A DNA stretch of 64,000 nt. Source: Xylogone sp. PMI_703. Taxonomy: Eukaryota > Ascomycota > Leotiomycetes. The DNA lies in assembly GCA_021399445.1 (NCBI GenBank), contig JAJTUQ010000015.1, positions 248,001-312,000 on the forward strand, written 5' to 3'. Of the stretch, positions 58,478-64,000 are shown piece after piece. Each line of letters begins with the position of its first letter. Positions within the stretch are counted from its first letter, which is position 1. The notes under the pieces were generated by a model. It was not told the DNA's origin. It worked only from the letters and a program-made list of their open reading frames with translations, and did no database searches. A program made the translations under genes and the position numbers.

Positions 58478-59861
58478 ATGGCAGAGCCAGTCTCACCCGC
58501 TCAGGGTCCACGACCTGCAAACTTCAACGAAGTACAAACCGTCAGTCCACCTAACACATTCCCAGAGTCCAAAATGATGCTTATATGGATTTTGTACAGA
58601 ATGCCGAGAGTGTGATAGTAATAACATGTTGTTGCGTCGTTACGCTCTCCGCGTTCTTCCGGGCGTTAGGGCGGTTCGCCGCGTATCGTAGGAACAAGAG
58701 AGAGGATAGAAGAGCACGTTGGCTTGGATTAGATGACGGTAAGTGTTCCGACACTCCCCCGCGCTCTCGTTGAGGCGGCTAACCGTGAAGTTCAGCCTTC
58801 AATTTTTCGGCGGTGGTAAGTTTGCTCATCGAGATCTATCGGAGAGACCGCGACTAAACTGATACGGCTTCAGCTGACCTTCTACGGCCTGGCGATAGCC
58901 GTGCTTGTGGGCGAGTCACATCCCTATACAGTGCTATATGCTCTCCTCTGACGAATATTGTAGCTGTCAATCGGGGAATGGGAACTCACATGAATAGGGT
59001 GATCTGGTTGGGTGGGTCTAATGGACTCGAGCGCTGCAATCTCGTCAGCATCACTTTCTCCCATCACACGTCCAGCGAGAGCTGCAATGCTGACATTGAA
59101 TTAGGCAATCTACATCTGCATACTCATCTATAATATTGTGTTAGGACTCACAGAACTGTCCGTTCTCGCCTTATATCAACGTATTATCGACTTAGCTGCG
59201 CCAAAAATGCTAATTACCCTGAACTGGTGCATCATAGGATTGGTTACCACAAATACCTGCATCAACGTGTTTATCGCAGCCTTCCAGTGCAGCCCCATCC
59301 GTGCAGCGTTTGATTCGAGCATCCCAGGAAAGTGCATCAATCGTGACGCCTTTTATATCGGAAACGCGATTACAAATATTCTCGTCTACTGTGTGGTCTA
59401 TCTCTTGTCGATATTCATCATCAAACCGCTACGGCTCATTCGTGAGCGAAAGAGGCTTCTTTTATTTACCATGCTTACTGGTCTCTCGTGCGTCCTCACC
59501 CAACCCTCCAGAAAACAGCATCTCGTTCGCTAATTGCCCAATATCTAGTGCCGTCATAGTTTCCTGTATTCGCCTTGCTTTCCTTCCTAGCCTCCTTGCC
59601 AATGCCGACGTCACTTATGCTATGGGTACTCTCATGGACTGGTCTGTGATTGAACTCACCGTCGCCATCCTCACCAGTTCCATCCCTGCCATTAGTTCAA
59701 TTATTCATCTCTGGAGTGCTGCAGGCGAGCAACCACAGAACAGCCACCCAACTCCATTGTACCATGGGTCATCGGCAATACGCCTCAACAGTCTTAGCAG
59801 ACCTCCTAGCGCTAAGACTGCTGGGCACGATAACGGCAGCGAAACAGGCCTCATCCCTTAG
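58478..59861 (+). CDS. Rhodopsin-domain (PTH11-type) fungal membrane protein, several introns, middle unresolved
   Basis: The conserved part is clear. Exon 59105-59487 gives YNIVLGLTELSVLALYQRI, AAFQCSPIRAAFD, GKCINRDAFYIGNA and a helix; a 61-nt intron (59488-59548: GTGCGT, GCTAATT, TCTAG) joins it to AVIVSCIRLAFLPSLLANAD, the DVTYAMG motif, DWSVIELTVAIL and SSIPAI, ending at 59861. This is the C-terminal part of the fungal seven-helix rhodopsin/PTH11-like family, plasma-membrane proteins sometimes linked to surface sensing. The 5' side is tentative: exon 58478-58531 (MAEPVSPAQ), intron 58532-58599 (GTACAA...ACAG), exon 58600-58738 (NAESVIVITCCCVVTLSAFF...WLGLDD) ending at GTAAGT. Between 58739 and 59104, pieces such as LTFYGLAIAVLVGES and NRGMGTHMNR fit the family but I could not connect every junction in phase, so an inactivating indel there is possible. 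Confidence 0.7.
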
Positions 59862-62800
59862 GGGCCTGTCGAGCTATGAGGGTATCAGGAGAATCACTGC
59901 AAGCTGTGTTTGATCAGTATGTCTCACTGCGAGATCCCCCGTGGCAAAATTCTTTCGGCGATAACATTTTATGCTTGCGACATACGGACTCCAGCCAAAC
60001 GGTTTTAGGTATAACGGGAATGATTGACTTGCAAGCAGGAAATACGTAGGAATAAGTGTTACAAGGACTCATCATGCTGTCGTCCTGCCAGGGAAGAGCT
60101 AAGCGCGACATACATTGTGTAGAGAGATAGGTTCTCATGAGCACCTCACTCTCACTGTAGAGCATCATCACCTCTGAAAGTCTAGATGATGTCAAAGCTC
60201 TGCTCATACGGTCGTATGTGTTCTAGCCGGCCGATAAGCTAATCTAGCCCGCTAGCTACAGTAATCGGCCGGTCTATAAGCACAACGTACATTCTATCTG
60301 ATTATTACTTGATTACATATAGTGCATAGATTACAGAACAGAACTAGAATAGTTATAACCCAAGTTATGGTAGCAATAGTAATATATAAAATTCGTAATA
60401 TCCATAAAAAGCGGATACATATGAGTAATTTATAAGTCCATAAACCATAGCTTAAAACCCGTCAGTGAAATCCCGTACGGAGCAGCCTCGTAAGCGATGA
60501 ACTGTGCTCTCCATCCCGTTTTTCACCGCAGCGCAGAGTGATGCTAGACGAGTCCCGAACCTATACCTAGTGTTCTGGTGTTGTTGGCCGTCTGTGGTCT
60601 TCAAAGCCAGGACATGCTTGGTGTATGTGATCCAGGAGACTGCTAAAAGCCGTCAGAACGCCCATCAGGACCAGGTTGTCCTCAGGCGAAATGAAGCAAC
60701 TCGCTAAGAGACGTCGCTCAGCAGCATGTTCTAACAGCTCTCCAAAAAAGGCCAATATTCGCTATAATTCCGGCTTTGAATAGATCCCTCCAACAAGCAA
60801 CTTGTCCTACAGTCCTATGTGTATCCATACTCATGCACTCCGCCTCAGAATTCTGCTCAGGAAGATTGGTAGTGCCAGAAAGGCGGAAGCTAGTATAATA
60901 CGGTAGACCAGCCTAGACGGTAGCCACATAGTTAGTTGTGAGAGGTCCTGCAGTTATATCTCCCGGATTCGCTTCTGTTATTCATAGATTCAGAGACCGT
61001 TTGTGGTGGTCTATTCCCGATCGCAGCTACTCTATACACAGTCCTACAACCATACCTTATCTGTTAGCTCTATGTCGCACCATAACAGACTTATATCATT
61101 TAAACAGTGTTATTTATAATATAACAAACATATAATTTGGATCGTTTTAATATACAATAAACTTATATTATTAATCATCTATCTTTCCTTCGATCTATGT
61201 TATCTAACCCTCTAACAGACGGTCATTTGAAGCGTGGGCAATTCGACCTACCCATAGTATCAGCGAGCGGTTCGTAAATTCCAAGCTATGAAAACTTGTC
61301 CTCTATTGATAGGGGTCTTAAATAGTATGAGAATGCAATATGTAAATGCGGATAAAGGAGCTTCAGCAATCCCAACAGCTGTCTTCGATAGAATATTCGT
61401 AACTTAGTAAACATGCCAAAATTCTTGAATGACGGGAATCCTTCTTAGAACCGCGTATAGAGGACGCTAGTACAGAGTACCGTAGTTTATGCCAGTCGAC
61501 TTTATTTGTGATAAATATCTTCCCTCAGAGCAACTCCAGAGCGATTGCTGACTCGTCATTGCAATAGAGGGTCGCAAATGAAAACAGTGAGGCCCAGGCT
61601 GAAATCCGACTACACTCCACCTGCTTGGTAGAAAGAGCATAGAAAATATGTCGCCCTACGCTCAGAGGGTTCAAGCGTACTGTCCCGCAGTATGGTCTGA
61701 CGTACGAACCATCACTCGTGTGGACGCCCTGGATGCTTAACAGTAGTCGTATGAGGTATATCAGGTATAGCGGAGCGGGTACAGTTACTAGCGATGTGTC
61801 ATCCGTGGTTTCTAAATGTGGTAGTAGTTACTGCCGGCATATTTCTACAGTGCGTAGTCATGATGTACTGCCGTACTCGAATTATATATGACCCCACGTA
61901 TCGGTGTATAGCAAATAAGCCGGCTATCTAACGATTCCGGGTCTATTCTCCACGTTTCCGTGGCCCCTCTTGAATTTATCTATTATATCTACTTCTATCC
62001 TTATTATTGTAGCCGAAGATTTTCCTACGCGCCCTCTTCAACACCCTCTCCGGGTTTTGTACCCGGACAATGATGATCATTACTGGGGCAAGCCGACCCT
62101 GAGTGGGTTCCTTTTCTGCTCCTTTAATACTGGGCGATGTGTGGGAAATTCATACCACAAACAGTCTTCTATCAGAGCTTAGGCCTCTATGTGTTAAAAG
62201 GATCACAAATCAGCCTCTAACGAGAAGTAAAAAACCTCCTTCGTCGAAGCACTTCTTTCTGTGTCTTCGCCACAGTCTCCCGTACTACGAAGAGGGCTCA
62301 CAACAAATTACCTCAGATTTGAAATCACGGTTATCCAAAACATGAGGTGCGCATACCTTCCCAAAGCTTTGAGCCATCAAGGAACACCGGGGCAACTAAT
62401 TTTGTTTATAGGATGGGTCGTTATGAAGTGCTCATCGTGTGCTGCGAGTTATTCATCGGGCGCCTAATGGCGCTTGTTTGCCTGAGATATGCCTTGAACC
62501 ATGAAAGAAGTATTTGCAGATCTTTACATTTACTATTGTGCAATGGATCGAAAATGAATCTAATGGATAAATGGAGCAGGAAATCGACTTGCAGAACCCG
62601 AATTCCTCCCAGAGGATTCAGTTTCGGATAATGGATACCTCACCATCATCACGGAACCGTCATCACTTACCGCAATTGTCGCGTCCATTTTAGTTGGCTG
62701 CGTATTCACTTCCTTCGTATCGCGACGTCAGCAACCGCTCTGGCCTCGGGTTTTGTTTTTTTCGCCGGTTCTTGTAACAGTTATAGGTTGTAAACATGTA

Positions 62801-64000
62801 TGGCAATCAAGTGTCTACTTCATTTTGCTCGCAGTCGTACCTCGATCGCTATGTTTCACCATGGAGATCCTGCTGTGCATCTCCGAGTTTGAAACCAGAG
62901 GTTGATATCTCGAGGGTATCATGTAGTACAGAGTGAAAGGAGATCACGCATAGTAATAAGGTGCATGCAACGTAGAATCAGCGACTCTATAATTTATCTA
63001 CTGTAGCTAGAATGAAATGGTGGATACGGGTTGATCCATGAACTCTCGAAATGCGCGCGAGAACCGGTGGCATTATCGCTATAGGAACCCTAGCAGGTAG
63101 CTGTAAGGATATTGGGCCGCCTATACGGGCTTCTTCTATTCCGATGATATCCGGCCACAGAGTGTCGCCAGAGGTTGTTTAACTGAGGTCAAAAACAACA
63201 CGGGTCTCTAGAAATACGGTATGTGTCGGCTCCCCATGGCCTCCTCATCGTCAATGCGGATGTTTAAATAAAGGTTGTAAAAACTTAACATCGCTATAAT
63301 AGCGAAGATCGGGTTGAATATACCGTGCGGGATAAGATCTAACCTAGTAGAATTACAATATATAAATCATTAGAGTGTAAATATCTGCCCATCAAGCTAA
63401 TGTGTTACGCTTCTGCGCATTGACCGTAGCCTTATTTGCATCACTAGATTCCGAGAGCAAGTTGTCGTGATCATCAGGTATTCCTCTCATGGTTAACGTG
63501 TTCTTCGTGTAAGGATAGTCTTCGTGGAAAACGCCATCTATCAAGACTGTACGTACGTACAGCAGGCAATTGCATTCAGGCCTCCAGCACTTAGGACACT
63601 ATATCTTTCATACCTCTCCCGCACATTTCCAAACCGTGTGCCACTGCCAACAGATCACGGAATGGTCTACTGTATAGTCATACTTTACCATCTAAATAGT
63701 GTCATAGCTCTCTCGTAGGATAGTCAATCAACTACATTTCGGTACACTCTTCTTGCCGTATCTTCTATTGGATCTGGCACTATCGTTTAGGTACTTACAT
63801 ACAATCAGTGATAAGTTAAAAAGCATCCACCCTAACGTCTCTCAGAAATAGTGCGTAACAAACCTTAATCAAGATACAGCGCATTACTTACGGTGACATC
63901 AACGAGGTCTACAGAGAAGGAGAAAGTGAGAGATAAAATTAGAAGTACAATATAATGTAAACACAGGATTAGCTTAAGGTGAGTGGACGAAACAAATCTG
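59862..64000. other. Distal region without a confident gene
   Basis: Frames at 59914-60207 (-), 60504-60755, 60938-61135 (+), 61970-62631 (+) and 63524-63718 (+) lack motifs. A stop-free, hydrophobic plus-strand block (about 62578-62905, including SSLTAIVASILVGCVFTSFV and VYFILLAVVPRSLCF) could be a membrane-protein exon or remnant, but no ATG or splice partner was found. YHLNSVI-like peptides occur at about 61092 and 63690, perhaps another diverged repeat. Confidence 0.3.

Overview
The window looks like nuclear DNA of a filamentous ascomycete (Pezizomycotina, possibly a Leotiomycete). The evidence is short introns of about 48-135 nt with GTAAGT/GTATGN donors, CTAAC/CTAAT branch sites and YAG acceptors, plus typically fungal families: a 2EXR-domain protein, an EST1-like protein, an F-box/LRR protein, a PTH11-type rhodopsin-domain protein, an HP1-type chromo shadow domain, and hAT and Fot1/pogo transposons. 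It is a gene-poor, AT-rich accessory compartment: compact genes separated by kilobases of sequence without long open frames, with several decayed genes and diverged repeats. The stop-codon pattern in the pogo transposase fits C-to-T/G-to-A mutation such as RIP.

Layout. 1-5.1 kb: the 3' exon of a truncated gene, weak hypotheticals and a spliced Gln/His/Pro-rich protein (4443-5124). 5.9-8.5 kb: a well-formed divergent pair, an aldo/keto reductase on the minus strand (four exons) and a 2-oxoglutarate/Fe(II) oxygenase on the plus strand (three exons), sharing a 393-bp intergenic region. 8.5-19.4 kb: mostly decayed sequence, with a two-finger C2H2 protein, a 187-aa coiled-coil protein and an SDR pseudogene. 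19.4-24.9 kb: a 296-aa conserved-type protein and weak remnants. 24.9-27.5 kb: a 2,634-bp hAT element with an intact spliced transposase and an exact 8-bp target duplication. 30.2-36.5 kb: a small two-helix membrane protein, a four-helix SUR7-like membrane protein, a 420-bp foldback element with perfect 111-bp arms, and a 2EXR protein. 40.5-44.4 kb: an F-box/LRR gene diverging from a broken MFS transporter. 45.7-49.0 kb: a Fot1/pogo element with 142-bp terminal repeats and seven in-frame stops, followed by a chromo-shadow-only HP1-like gene. 54.6-56.4 kb: an EST1-like gene whose intron appears to have lost its GT donor. 58.5-59.9 kb: a rhodopsin-domain membrane protein. The last 4 kb show only weak coding signal.

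The genes do not form one obvious pathway. The clearest functional unit is the divergent reductase/oxygenase pair, which resembles small fungal redox or detoxification modules. The other theme is genome defence: one intact transposon, one decayed transposon, diverged dispersed repeats and an HP1-like chromatin protein lie in the same interval. Splice models were built by hand from motif and family-pattern matching and need transcript support.
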